Part shown: piece by piece, positions 7,416 through 15,317 of the stretch
Layout: each line of letters opens with the position of its first letter
Position numbering within the stretch: the stretch's first letter is position 1
Source: ZC4RG30 sp965652645
Lineage (GTDB): Bacteria; Pseudomonadota; Gammaproteobacteria; Steroidobacterales; Steroidobacteraceae
DNA: 26,528 bases
Reading direction: 5' to 3'
Assembly: GCA_965652645.1 (NCBI GenBank)
Contig: CBFGXE010000042.1
Coordinates: forward strand, 1-26,528
Made by a program: the position numbers and the translations under genes
Notes under the pieces: generated by a model
The model's input: the letters and a program-made list of their open reading frames with translations, nothing else
Told to the model about the DNA's origin: nothing
The model's database searches: none

Positions 7416-9287
7416 ATGACAACAAAAATCCTGCTTGCCCGCATCGCCTGCCTGCTGCTGGCACTGCCGGGCGCCGCAATGGCACTCGACTATTCCGGCC
7501 GCCAGGGCAACGAGGCCACCTTCGAGTCCCTGGCACAGGCGCGCATCAGCGGGCCGCAGGCCGTGGCCAGGCTGGAAGGCAACTCGGGCCGGTACGTCTC
7601 CCATCCGGTGCTCGACGGTTATCCCGACGGCACGACCTGGATCTACCGTTCCCCCAACCTGTATGGCGGTCGGGCGGCAGCCCGCCTGAACAGCAACATC
7701 CTGGTGTTCGTGGACCGGGCCTTCGCCGACGCGGCCGCAGCCCGGCAATACCTGGAGGAGCTGGGCCTGGTCCGCATCATCAACGAAGCCATCGGCAGCG
7801 TGATCCTGGTGACACCGGCCGACAGCAGGGCCTTCGGCGCGGGTGACCTGAAGCATTACTACGCGCTGCAGACCGCCATGCTGGCGCAGAAGGCCGGCGA
7901 GGGCGGGCGGGGCGGCGCGCGTTATTCCGACGCGGAGTATTTCGGCGGCTTCGGCTACACCTACGTGATCGGCATCGATGGCGGCGCCACGTACCTGAAC
8001 AACTACGTGGCCGGCACGCTCGACTATGTGAGCCGCATCGCCGGCATGCTGCTGGTGAACGGCACCATGCAGGACGTGCGCGAGGTGGCGGGGCTGGTTC
8101 CGGTGTACCTGGTCAATGCGCCGCAGCAGGTGGTGGCGAAGTACCGCGCGGCCAACGGCACGAATGCCTACTCCTCGACGCCCGAAAAGGAGACCTTCTT
8201 CAACCAGCACCTGCCGCTGCGGCGCGTGGTGGTGGCACGCCAGGCCAGCCGCCCGCTTCCGGAAGTCATCGCCGACGCGTACTACAACCTGTTCACGCAT
8301 GCGATGCGGGTGCCGGTGGGCCCCCCGGGCCTGCACAGTGCCTCCACGCCTTACCAGGGCTACAGCATGGACCAGGCGCCGCTGTCGCTGAGCGAGCGCA
8401 ATGCCGTGTTCGACTCCGCCACGCGCGACGGCATCCAGGTGTTCGAGCGCAAGGATGACCGTTTCCGCAAGCTGGCCGCGCCCAACGGTGAATACCTGCA
8501 GACCTGGTTCGACTACCTGCCGAAGGAAGTGGTTGATGGCACTGCGGCCAAGGGTTCGGTGCCGCTGGTGCTGGCGCTGCACGGCGGCGGCGATGACCCG
8601 CGGCAGTTCGTGGAGGAAATCGGCCTGCTGCCGCTGGCCGGCCGCGAGCGATTTGCCATCGTGGCGCCCGAACACCAGAGCAACCTGCCCACGGCCAGCG
8701 CCTCGCTGCCCGCGCTGGTGGAATACACGCTGCGCCGCTGGCCGGCGCTGGATCCCTCGCGGGTGTACGTCACCGGCTATTCGCTGGGTGGCGCGGCGAC
8801 GTTGCGCGCCATCAATGGCAAGCCTTCGGTGTTCGCCGCGGCGGTGCCGATGGCGGCCGCGCCCTACACCGGCACGCCGGAAGAGGTGAAGCAGTTCGGG
8901 AAGGTGGACCTGCCGGTGATGTTCACCACCTCGGAGTTCGACCTGGCCGGCGCCTTCGACCAGGCCAATGGCCGGATCGCCGCCAATTACCAGCAGCAGC
9001 TCAATATGTTCCTCGGCTACAACGGCATGCAGCAGATCCAGTTCGATTTCGAGCGTTTCCCGCTGGTGGGATTCCGGGCCGACTACATGGACCGGATGCG
9101 CCGCAACGGTGAGTACGAAAGCTCCCGCTGGTACCTCAACAACGCGGTCGGGGTACCCATGGTGGCAGTGTCATACACGAAGGGGCTGATGCACGCCCTG
9201 TACCCGGAATATGGAAAAATCGCCTGGGAGTTCTTCAGCCGCTACTCCCGCGATCCGCGCACCGGGGAGATCAGGTACAGGCGCTGA
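7416..9287 (+). CDS. Secreted alpha/beta-hydrolase esterase (PHB depolymerase/feruloyl esterase-like) with a large N-terminal domain
   Basis: The product has 623 residues. A signal peptide ends near AMA (about residue 23), so the protein is exported. The C-terminal part, from about residue 365, is an alpha/beta hydrolase of the LpqC/PHB-depolymerase type: oxyanion motif LHGGGDD (His389), nucleophile motif GYSLGG with Ser456, and likely acid and base at Asp509 (SEFDLAG) and His593 (GLMHALYP). Residues 24-360 form a separate domain that I do not recognise; it is not a known carbohydrate- or PHB-binding module as far as I can see. A strong GGGGGAG ribosome site precedes the ATG. It lies 30 bases after the kinase gene, so it may be in the same operon and under that two-component system. 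The substrate is not predictable beyond an ester. Confidence 0.82.
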   Translation: MTTKILLARIACLLLALPGAAMALDYSGRQGNEATFESLAQARISGPQAVARLEGNSGRYVSHPVLDGYPDGTTWIYRSPNLYGGRAAARLNSNILVFVDRAFADAAAARQYLEELGLVRIINEAIGSVILVTPADSRAFGAGDLKHYYALQTAMLAQKAGEGGRGGARYSDAEYFGGFGYTYVIGIDGGATYLNNYVAGTLDYVSRIAGMLLVNGTMQDVREVAGLVPVYLVNAPQQVVAKYRAANGTNAYSSTPEKETFFNQHLPLRRVVVARQASRPLPEVIADAYYNLFTHAMRVPVGPPGLHSASTPYQGYSMDQAPLSLSERNAVFDSATRDGIQVFERKDDRFRKLAAPNGEYLQTWFDYLPKEVVDGTAAKGSVPLVLALHGGGDDPRQFVEEIGLLPLAGRERFAIVAPEHQSNLPTASASLPALVEYTLRRWPALDPSRVYVTGYSLGGAATLRAINGKPSVFAAAVPMAAAPYTGTPEEVKQFGKVDLPVMFTTSEFDLAGAFDQANGRIAANYQQQLNMFLGYNGMQQIQFDFERFPLVGFRADYMDRMRRNGEYESSRWYLNNAVGVPMVAVSYTKGLMHALYPEYGKIAWEFFSRYSRDPRTGEIRYRR

Positions 9288-9326
9288 GGCGACCGGGGAG
9301 CCTGCGTTCCAGCGCGCCGCGCGGGC

Positions 9327-10190
9327 CTAGAGCGTGCGCGCCGCGAAGGTATCGCAGGCTTCCACCTGCCCGCCACCGAAGCCGCGTGCGAACCAGCGCC
9401 GGCGCTGCTCGGCCGAGCCGTGCGTGAAGCTCTCGGGCACCACGTAACCCTGCATCTTCTTCTGGATCATGTCATCGCCCACCGCGGCGGCGGCGGTGAG
9501 GGCGTCGTCGATGTCCTGCTCGGTGAGGCGCTCGCGCGCGTAATGCGCCCAGATGCCGGCGTAGCAGTCAGCCTGCAGTTCCATGCGCACCTGCAACGCA
9601 TTCTGCTCCTCCTGCGAGGCGCGTGACTGCGCGCTGCGCACCTTGTCGGAAGTGCCGGTGACGGTCTGCACGTGATGCCCCACCTCGTGCGCCAGCACGT
9701 AGGCCTTGGCGAAGCTGTCGTCACGGGCCGCATCGGCCGGGCCGCCGAGCTTGCCGGCCAGTTCGTGGAAGAAATCCAGGTCCACGTACAGGGCCTGGTT
9801 GGCCGGACAGTAGAAGGGACCGACGGCGGCGCTGCCGGTGCCGCAGGCGGTGGGCACCTGCCCTGTGAACAGCACGAGCTGGGGCGGTGGATAGATGGAG
9901 CCGGATTCGCGGAAGAGCGTGCCCCAGACATCCTCGGTGGAACCCAGGATGGCGGCCGCGAAATCGCCGGCGTCATCGTCGGGCGGGGCGGTCTGCATCT
10001 GCGTGGGATCCGGGCCGCCGGCGCCGCCGGTGTCCATCAGGCCCATGACCAGTCGCGGGTCGACGCCGGCGAAGTAGGCCAGCGCGACAACCACCAGTCC
10101 GCCAATGCCCAGCTTGAGGCCGCCGCCGCCAAAGCGCTGGCCCCGGACGTCCCTGACGTTCTGGCTTCGCCGAAGATCGCGCCAGCGCAT
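9327..10190 (-). CDS. ypfJ: YpfJ-type neutral zinc metallopeptidase, membrane-anchored
   Basis: The 287-residue product starts MRWRDLRRSQN and has the family's glycine-rich N-terminus (GGGG), one membrane helix (about 27-43), an acidic linker and a C-terminal zinc protease domain with HEVGHH at 168-173 and a downstream ELQADC (204-209) that should supply the third ligand. The end motif RRWFARGF is typical of the family. The frame is open further upstream to 10643, but that part lies inside hrpB; the ATG at 10190 has a GGGAG site at good spacing and gives the family's usual length. It is divergent from hrpB, with 48 bp between the starts. The cellular function of this family is not established. 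Confidence 0.92.
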   Translation of the reverse strand: MRWRDLRRSQNVRDVRGQRFGGGGLKLGIGGLVVVALAYFAGVDPRLVMGLMDTGGAGGPDPTQMQTAPPDDDAGDFAAAILGSTEDVWGTLFRESGSIYPPPQLVLFTGQVPTACGTGSAAVGPFYCPANQALYVDLDFFHELAGKLGGPADAARDDSFAKAYVLAHEVGHHVQTVTGTSDKVRSAQSRASQEEQNALQVRMELQADCYAGIWAHYARERLTEQDIDDALTAAAAVGDDMIQKKMQGYVVPESFTHGSAEQRRRWFARGFGGGQVEACDTFAARTL

Positions 10191-10238
10191 TGCCTGCTCC
10201 CGTGGTGGCGTTGCCCGGCAGATTATCATGCAGGGTTC

Positions 10239-12758
10239 ATGTCGGAAGCGCCCACACTGCCCGTAGGGGAAATCCTGCCCGAGCTGCGATCGCGGCTGGT
10301 TGACGGCCGCAATGCAGTGCTGGTCGCGCCGCCAGGCGCGGGCAAAAGCACGGTGGTGCCGCTGGCGCTGCTCGACGAGCCCTGGGCCGCCGGCCGCAAG
10401 ATCCTGCTGCTGGAGCCACGGCGGCTGGCGGCGCGCGCCGTGGCCGCGCGCATGGCGGCCACGCTGGGCGAGCGGCTGGGCGAGACCGTGGGCTACCGCA
10501 TGCGGCTCGACACGAAGGTGGGGCCGCGCACCCGGCTCGAAGTGGTGACCGAGGGCATCCTCACCCGCATGCTGCAGTCCGATCCGGCGCTTGAGGGCGT
10601 GGCGGCGGTGATCTTCGACGAGTTCCACGAGCGCAGCCTGCACGCCGACCTGGGACTGGTGCTGTGCCGGGAGGCGCAGCAGTCACTCGACCTGCCGCTG
10701 AAGCTGCTGGTGATGTCGGCCACCATCGACGGCGCCGCGGTGGCGCAGAGACTGGGCGATGCACCGGTCATCGAGGCGCGCGGCCGCAACTTCCCGGTGG
10801 AGATGCACTACCTGGGCAGGGGACTGCCACCACTGCCGGAGCAGCGCACGCTGGCGCCGTGGGACATCGACCGCCTTGCCGCGCAGGTGCGGCAGGTGCT
10901 GGATGCCACCGATGGCGATGTGCTGATGTTCCTGCCCGGCGCGTCCGAGATCCATCGCCTGCGCGCGCAGGTGGAGTCGGTGCGGATCCCAGGGCTGGCG
11001 GTGCATGCGCTCTACGGCGAGATGCGCATCGAGGCGCAGCAGGAGGTGCTGGAGCCCGCGCCGCGCGGCGTGCGCAAGCTCATCCTCGCCACCAACATCG
11101 CCGAGACCAGCCTCACCATCGAGGGTGTGCGGGTGGTGATCGACACCGGCCTCGCGCGCCGCTCGCTGTTCGATCCCGGAACGGGCATGGAGCGGCTGGT
11201 GACGGTGCGCATCTCGCAGGCCTCGGCGGTGCAGCGCGCGGGACGCGCGGGACGCACGGCGCCCGGCACTGCCTGGCGGCTGTGGGGCGAGGGAGCGCAG
11301 GCCACGCTTGCGCCGCAGACGCCGCCGGAAATCCTCACCTCGGACCTGGCACCGCTGGCGCTGGAGCTGGCGCGCTGGGGCGCGCGCGAAGTGCAGCAGA
11401 TGCCGTGGATGGATGCACCACCCGCCGCCACGCTGGCGCAGGCGCGCGAGCTGCTGCGCCGGCTCGAGGCCATCGACGCCAGCCACGCGATCACCAAGGT
11501 GGGCGCGGCGATGCTCGAAACTGGCCTGCATCCGCGGCTGGCGCACATGCTGGTGCGGGCGCGCGGCACGTCGCTGGCAACACTGGCGGGCAACCTCGCC
11601 GCGCTGCTGTCCGAGCGCGACCTGTTGCGCACGGCACGGGACCCGGATGTGCGCACGCGGCTGGAACTGCTGCGCGGCGAGGTGCGTGGCGCGGACCAGG
11701 GCGCGCTGTCCCGCGTGCGCGGGCTGGCGAGCCGCCTGGGTGGCGGACGCGCCGAAGCTGCCGACGACCGCGAGGCCGGCGTGGTGCTGGCATGGGCCTA
11801 TCCGGATCGCGTGGCGCAACTGCGTCCGGGATCGGGCGGCGCCGCCGGGCAACGCTACCTGCTGGCGAACGGGCGCGGCGCGGTGCTCGAGGGGGCTTCC
11901 ACGCTGGCGGGGGCGCCTTTCCTGGTCGCGCTCGACCTGGATGATGCCGAAGGCGCGCAGGCCATCATCCGCCTGGCGGCGCCGCTGGCGAAGGAGCAGC
12001 TGGAAGCTGCGCTGGGCGCGCAGATCAGGGAGGGTGTCGAGACCGACACAGACCCGCGCACCGGGGCGCCCCGCGCGCGGCGTGTACGGCGGTTCGATGC
12101 ACTGGTGCTGGAGGAACGCCGTGCCGAGGTGGATCCGCAGGCGGTTGTGGATGCATTGCTCGGGCAGGTGCGCCAGGCAGGGCTGGATGTGCTGTCCTGG
12201 GGAGAGGCCGGCCAGCGGCTGCGCGCCCGGCTGCGTTTCGCCAGCGAACAGCGCAGTGCCGGCCTGGACCTGCCGGCCTGCGACGAACAGGCACTGTTGG
12301 CGGATCTGGAGCAGTGGCTGGCGCCATACCTTGCGGGAACCAGCCGCCTGGACCAGCTTTCATCCGGGCAGCTCGTCGATGCGCTCCTGTCCCGCTTCAC
12401 CTATACGCAGCGCCAGAAGCTGGAGGAGTTCGCGCCCTCCCACGTGACCGTGCCCACCGGCTCACGCATCGCGGTGGATTACGAGGATGACAACGCCCCG
12501 TGCATCGAGGTGCGCATGCAGGAGGTCTTCGGCCTTGCCGACACGCCCCGCATCGCCGGCGGGCGCGTGCCGGTGACCCTGAAGCTGCTGTCCCCGGCGC
12601 GGCGGCCCATGCAGATCACGCGCGACCTGGCCGGATTCTGGCGCGGCAGTTATGCCGAGGTGCGCAAGGACATGCGCGGGCGCTATCCGCGGCATTACTG
12701 GCCGGAGAATCCGCTGGAGGCCGAACCCACGCGTGGCGTTCGGCCGCGCAGGTCATAG
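10239..12758 (+). CDS. hrpB: ATP-dependent RNA helicase HrpB
   Basis: This 839-residue protein is a DEAH/DExH helicase of the HrpB family. N-terminal motifs in order: motif I GAGKST (Lys36), motif Ia LEPRRLAA, motif II DEFH (127-130), motif III SAT (160-162), then the second RecA domain with TNIAETSLTI and motif VI QRAGRAGRT. The rest matches the helicase-associated domain and the HrpB-specific C-terminus (DLAGFWRGSY and KDMRGRYPRHYWPENP), which identifies the family. The frame extends upstream to 9672, but that stretch is antisense to the metallopeptidase. The ATG at 10239 gives MSEAPTLPVGEILPELR, the expected HrpB start. The stop overlaps the end of the convergent glutathione S-transferase gene by six bases. 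Its exact RNA substrate is unknown. Confidence 0.96.
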   Translation: MSEAPTLPVGEILPELRSRLVDGRNAVLVAPPGAGKSTVVPLALLDEPWAAGRKILLLEPRRLAARAVAARMAATLGERLGETVGYRMRLDTKVGPRTRLEVVTEGILTRMLQSDPALEGVAAVIFDEFHERSLHADLGLVLCREAQQSLDLPLKLLVMSATIDGAAVAQRLGDAPVIEARGRNFPVEMHYLGRGLPPLPEQRTLAPWDIDRLAAQVRQVLDATDGDVLMFLPGASEIHRLRAQVESVRIPGLAVHALYGEMRIEAQQEVLEPAPRGVRKLILATNIAETSLTIEGVRVVIDTGLARRSLFDPGTGMERLVTVRISQASAVQRAGRAGRTAPGTAWRLWGEGAQATLAPQTPPEILTSDLAPLALELARWGAREVQQMPWMDAPPAATLAQARELLRRLEAIDASHAITKVGAAMLETGLHPRLAHMLVRARGTSLATLAGNLAALLSERDLLRTARDPDVRTRLELLRGEVRGADQGALSRVRGLASRLGGGRAEAADDREAGVVLAWAYPDRVAQLRPGSGGAAGQRYLLANGRGAVLEGASTLAGAPFLVALDLDDAEGAQAIIRLAAPLAKEQLEAALGAQIREGVETDTDPRTGAPRARRVRRFDALVLEERRAEVDPQAVVDALLGQVRQAGLDVLSWGEAGQRLRARLRFASEQRSAGLDLPACDEQALLADLEQWLAPYLAGTSRLDQLSSGQLVDALLSRFTYTQRQKLEEFAPSHVTVPTGSRIAVDYEDDNAPCIEVRMQEVFGLADTPRIAGGRVPVTLKLLSPARRPMQITRDLAGFWRGSYAEVRKDMRGRYPRHYWPENPLEAEPTRGVRPRRS

Positions 12759-13394
12759 ACCGGGAACGCCGGGACCGTCGGGCGGATGACGCCGGAACAC
12801 CGGCAGGGCCTCGCACATCGCCGACAGCCGTTCCAGGTGCGGACGGCTGCCGGCGGGTACTTCACCGGGAACCAGTGCGCGAAGCTGCTGCCAGACCACG
12901 GCCGACCAGATGGCGGCATGGTCCAGGTCCCGTTCATCGAGGGCGGAGCCGGGTGCCGGCGTGAGGAACTCCAGCGCGCTGAAGGCGGCGTTCATCTGGC
13001 CCCGCACGCGCTGCTTCCAGGGTTCATGCTGCGCGGAGGCCGGACGCAGCTGGCTTTCGTACACCAGCTGCACGCCCTTGTCGCAGGCTGCGGTGGCGTA
13101 GCTCACGCGGCGGAACAGCGGCAGCCGCGTCGCGGCATCCGGGCTCCACAGCGGCGAGGGCGCGGTGCGGGTGGATTCGATGTACTGCAGGATCAGCGCG
13201 GACTCCATCAGCACGCCGCCGTCCTCGCAAATGAGCGTCGGCGCCTTGACCACGGGGTTGATGGCGCGAAAGCGCTCGAAGGTGCTGAACACCGACACGG
13301 ACTCGTGCACGAAGGGCACACCCAGCAGGTCGAGGCAGATTGCCACGCGCCGCACATAGGGTGAATCCAGCATCCCGACCAGCTTCATTGCCAT
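12753..13394 (-). CDS. Glutathione S-transferase family protein
   Basis: A 213-residue cytosolic GST. The thioredoxin-like N-terminal domain starts KLVGMLDSPYVRRVAI, with Ser11 where many bacterial GSTs have the catalytic Ser/Cys, then the cis-proline region VVKAPTL and the glutathione-binding ESALILQYI (Glu64, Ser65). The helical C-terminal domain covers about 90-205. It probably uses glutathione for detoxification or isomerisation; the substrate is unknown. Two in-frame ATGs are possible, at 13394 and 13388, and both fit the family. It converges on hrpB and is divergent from hemJ, with 31 bp between the starts. Confidence 0.92.
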   Translation of the reverse strand: MAMKLVGMLDSPYVRRVAICLDLLGVPFVHESVSVFSTFERFRAINPVVKAPTLICEDGGVLMESALILQYIESTRTAPSPLWSPDAATRLPLFRRVSYATAACDKGVQLVYESQLRPASAQHEPWKQRVRGQMNAAFSALEFLTPAPGSALDERDLDHAAIWSAVVWQQLRALVPGEVPAGSRPHLERLSAMCEALPVFRRHPPDGPGVPGL

Positions 13395-13413
13395 TGCCGC
13401 CGACCTTATCCGC

Positions 13414-13419
13414 TACAAT
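13414..13419 (+). promoter_or_regulatory. Candidate -10 element of hemJ (TACAAT)
   Basis: TACAAT ends six bases before the hemJ ATG, and there is no Shine-Dalgarno in the 31-bp gap. This spacing would put the transcription start on the A of the ATG, a leaderless mRNA. TTG-type -35 candidates lie at 13388 and 13394, but neither has a 17-bp spacer. Confidence 0.4.
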
Positions 13420-13425
13420 CCGCGC

Positions 13426-13848
13426 ATGCTGTATTTCCACGCCAAGGCCATCCACATCCTGTTCATCATCTCGTGGATGGCCGGCATCTTCTACCTGCCG
13501 CGCATCTTCGTGCACTACGTCGAGGGCAGCGCGGCCGGCGAAGACGTGCGGCGCCTGAAGATCATGGCACGCAAGCTCTACCATTTCACCAGCGCCATGG
13601 GCGTGCTCGCGCTGGCCTCGGGCATCTGGGTGGCCTGGCTTTTGCGTGCCGGCGCCGCCGGCTGGCTGCACGCCAAGGTCACGCTGGTTGTGCTGCTGGT
13701 GGGTTACCACATCTCCATGCGCGTGCTGATGAAGCGCATGCTGCGCGACGCGCCGCTGCCGGCCGCGAAGACGCTGCGCTGGTACAACGAGCTGCCGCTG
13801 CTGCTGCTCATCGGCATCCTCTGGCTGGTGGTGCTCAAGCCCTTCTGA
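13426..13848 (+). CDS. hemJ: Protoporphyrinogen IX oxidase HemJ (UPF0093/CopD-like membrane protein)
   Basis: HemJ oxidises protoporphyrinogen IX to protoporphyrin IX, the second-last step of heme synthesis, without using oxygen directly. The 140-residue protein has four membrane helices (about 8-27, 52-73, 81-101, 121-138) and the diagnostic N-terminal segment HILFIISWMAGIFYLPRIFV. Likely functional residues are His10 in helix 1 and Lys84 (LHAKVTL) in helix 3. It lacks the copper-binding features of CopD. It sits close to, but convergent with, the seven-gene heme operon further right, and supplies a step missing from it. The phosphoribosyltransferase gene follows after 10 bases. Confidence 0.88.
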   Translation: MLYFHAKAIHILFIISWMAGIFYLPRIFVHYVEGSAAGEDVRRLKIMARKLYHFTSAMGVLALASGIWVAWLLRAGAAGWLHAKVTLVVLLVGYHISMRVLMKRMLRDAPLPAAKTLRWYNELPLLLLIGILWLVVLKPF

Positions 13849-13858
13849 CGGCATCCGC

Positions 13859-14413
13859 GTGCCGGTCGCCAAGGAATTCATCACCGCCGATTCCCTGCTG
13901 CGCGATTCGCTGGCGCTGGGCATGCAGATCGTGCGCAGCGGTTTCAGGCCCACCATCCTGGTCGGCGTGTGGCGCGGCGGGGCGCCCATCGGCATCGCCG
14001 TGCAGGAAGTGCTGGAATACCACGGCTTGGACTGCGACCACCTGGCCGTGCGCACTTCCTCCTACACCGGCATCGACCAGCAGGTGGCGGTGCGCGTGCA
14101 CGGCATCGACTACCTGGTGTCGCGCCTCACCGCCGATGACCACCTGCTGCTGATCGACGACATCTTCGATTCCGGCCGCAGCCTCGAGGCGCTGATCGGC
14201 GAGTTGCAGCGCCGCTGCAAGCTCAACATGCCGCGCCAGCTGCGGATCGCCACGGTGTTCTGGAAGCCGGCGCGCAACCGCACGCAGCTCAGGCCCGATT
14301 TCTGCGTGCGCACCACCGATGCCTGGCTGGTGTTCCCGCATGAGCTGCAGGGGCTGAGCCGCGAGGAGATCCTCGCGCACAAGCCGGTGGGCGAGGATTT
14401 CTTCGAGCCGTGA
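13859..14413 (+). CDS. Purine-type phosphoribosyltransferase (hypoxanthine/xanthine/guanine)
   Basis: A 184-residue type I phosphoribosyltransferase, which joins PRPP and a purine base. The PRPP-binding loop is LLIDDIFDSGRS (about 97-108), preceded by a strand of hydrophobic residues as usual, and the N-terminal GVWRGGAPIG (36-45) matches the first PRPP-contacting loop. It is closest to the hypoxanthine/xanthine-guanine group; base preference is not clear. The start is a GTG at 13859, ten bases after hemJ, with no clear ribosome site, so translation probably relies on coupling to hemJ. The stop is seven bases from the convergent end of the CPBP gene. Confidence 0.87.
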   Translation: MPVAKEFITADSLLRDSLALGMQIVRSGFRPTILVGVWRGGAPIGIAVQEVLEYHGLDCDHLAVRTSSYTGIDQQVAVRVHGIDYLVSRLTADDHLLLIDDIFDSGRSLEALIGELQRRCKLNMPRQLRIATVFWKPARNRTQLRPDFCVRTTDAWLVFPHELQGLSREEILAHKPVGEDFFEP

Positions 14414-14420
14414 GCGCGGA

Positions 14421-15317
14421 TCAGGGCGCAGCAGGCGCGCGGGTGCGCAGCACCGGCAGCAGGCAGCAGGCGGCGGCAAGCAGGGCGATCCACAGGCCCA
14501 GCAGGCCGTCGAAGGAGCCCACCAGGAAATCCCACGGGCTGTCTGGTCCCGGTGCCGAAACCTTGCGGAACAGGGCGATGATGGCCACGAAGCCGGCATG
14601 CAGTCCGATGCAGCCCGCAAGGCTTCCCCAGCGCCGACGCACCAGTGCCAGCAGCAGGCCCACGCACCACAGCGCAAGGAAGGCATCCGCGATGCCCAGG
14701 GGATCGGCGTAGCCCGAGAAGAATCCCGCCGCCGCGGTGAAGCCGCCCAGGGCATTCACCTGGTCGGGGGGCACGCTGGCCGCGCGGCCAAGGAAGTGCA
14801 CGGCGGCGTAGAACACGGGTACCGCGAACAGCGCCCAGTGCATCGCACCCAGCCTCTGCAGCGCGCCCTGCAGTGCGCCGCGGAAGAAGGTTTCCTCGAT
14901 CAGTGCGACGGCGAGGCCGCTGCCCAGTCCCTTCAGCGCGAGCAGCGTCCAGGCTTGCAGGGTATCGGGTGCGCGCGCACTCCATTCACGCAGGTCCAGC
15001 AGGAACAGTGGCACGAGGGCCACGGTCATCAGCGTGATGCCGGCCACAAGGCCGAGGAGCGCCTGGCGCAGGAAGCGCACGGGAGGGCCGGTGAATCCCA
15101 GAGTGCCGTCGCGGCACAGCCGCAGCCGCCACAGCAGCCATGCGGTGAGCAGGATCACGCCCACCATGGTCAGCCTCGAGAACACGCGATGCAGCGGGAA
15201 GATGTCCACGGGTGCCAGTGCGGCCTGCACCCAGGGGGCCAGCACCGCCGCAAACAACATCGCCACCGGCAGGGTGAGCACGAAGGCGAGGAACAGCCGC
15301 GGTGGTGATGTGTTCAT
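14421..15317 (-). CDS. CPBP (Abi/Rce1-like) intramembrane metalloprotease
   Basis: A 298-residue membrane protein with about eight hydrophobic helices. It carries the CPBP family motifs: EETFFRG (Glu141, Glu142, Arg146), FYAAVHF (His174) and GLHAGF (His240), so the catalytic residues look intact. Relatives cleave prenylated or other membrane proteins, or take part in bacteriocin immunity; the substrate here is unknown. It is the last gene of the heme operon: its ATG overlaps the hemN stop by one base (TGATG), so it is co-translated with hemN. Nothing in the sequence explains a link to heme. Confidence 0.88.
   Translation of the reverse strand: MNTSPPRLFLAFVLTLPVAMLFAAVLAPWVQAALAPVDIFPLHRVFSRLTMVGVILLTAWLLWRLRLCRDGTLGFTGPPVRFLRQALLGLVAGITLMTVALVPLFLLDLREWSARAPDTLQAWTLLALKGLGSGLAVALIEETFFRGALQGALQRLGAMHWALFAVPVFYAAVHFLGRAASVPPDQVNALGGFTAAAGFFSGYADPLGIADAFLALWCVGLLLALVRRRWGSLAGCIGLHAGFVAIIALFRKVSAPGPDSPWDFLVGSFDGLLGLWIALLAAACCLLPVLRTRAPAAP

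Noticed and set aside
5961..8675. A 904-codon open frame on the minus strand
   Set aside because: It is antisense to the histidine kinase and esterase genes, rich in His, Gln, Arg and Ala with no domain, and typical of the empty frames opposite GC-rich genes.
9672..10238. Upstream extension of the hrpB frame by 189 codons
   Set aside because: It runs antisense to the zinc metallopeptidase and has no homology by eye; the ATG at 10239 gives the normal HrpB start.
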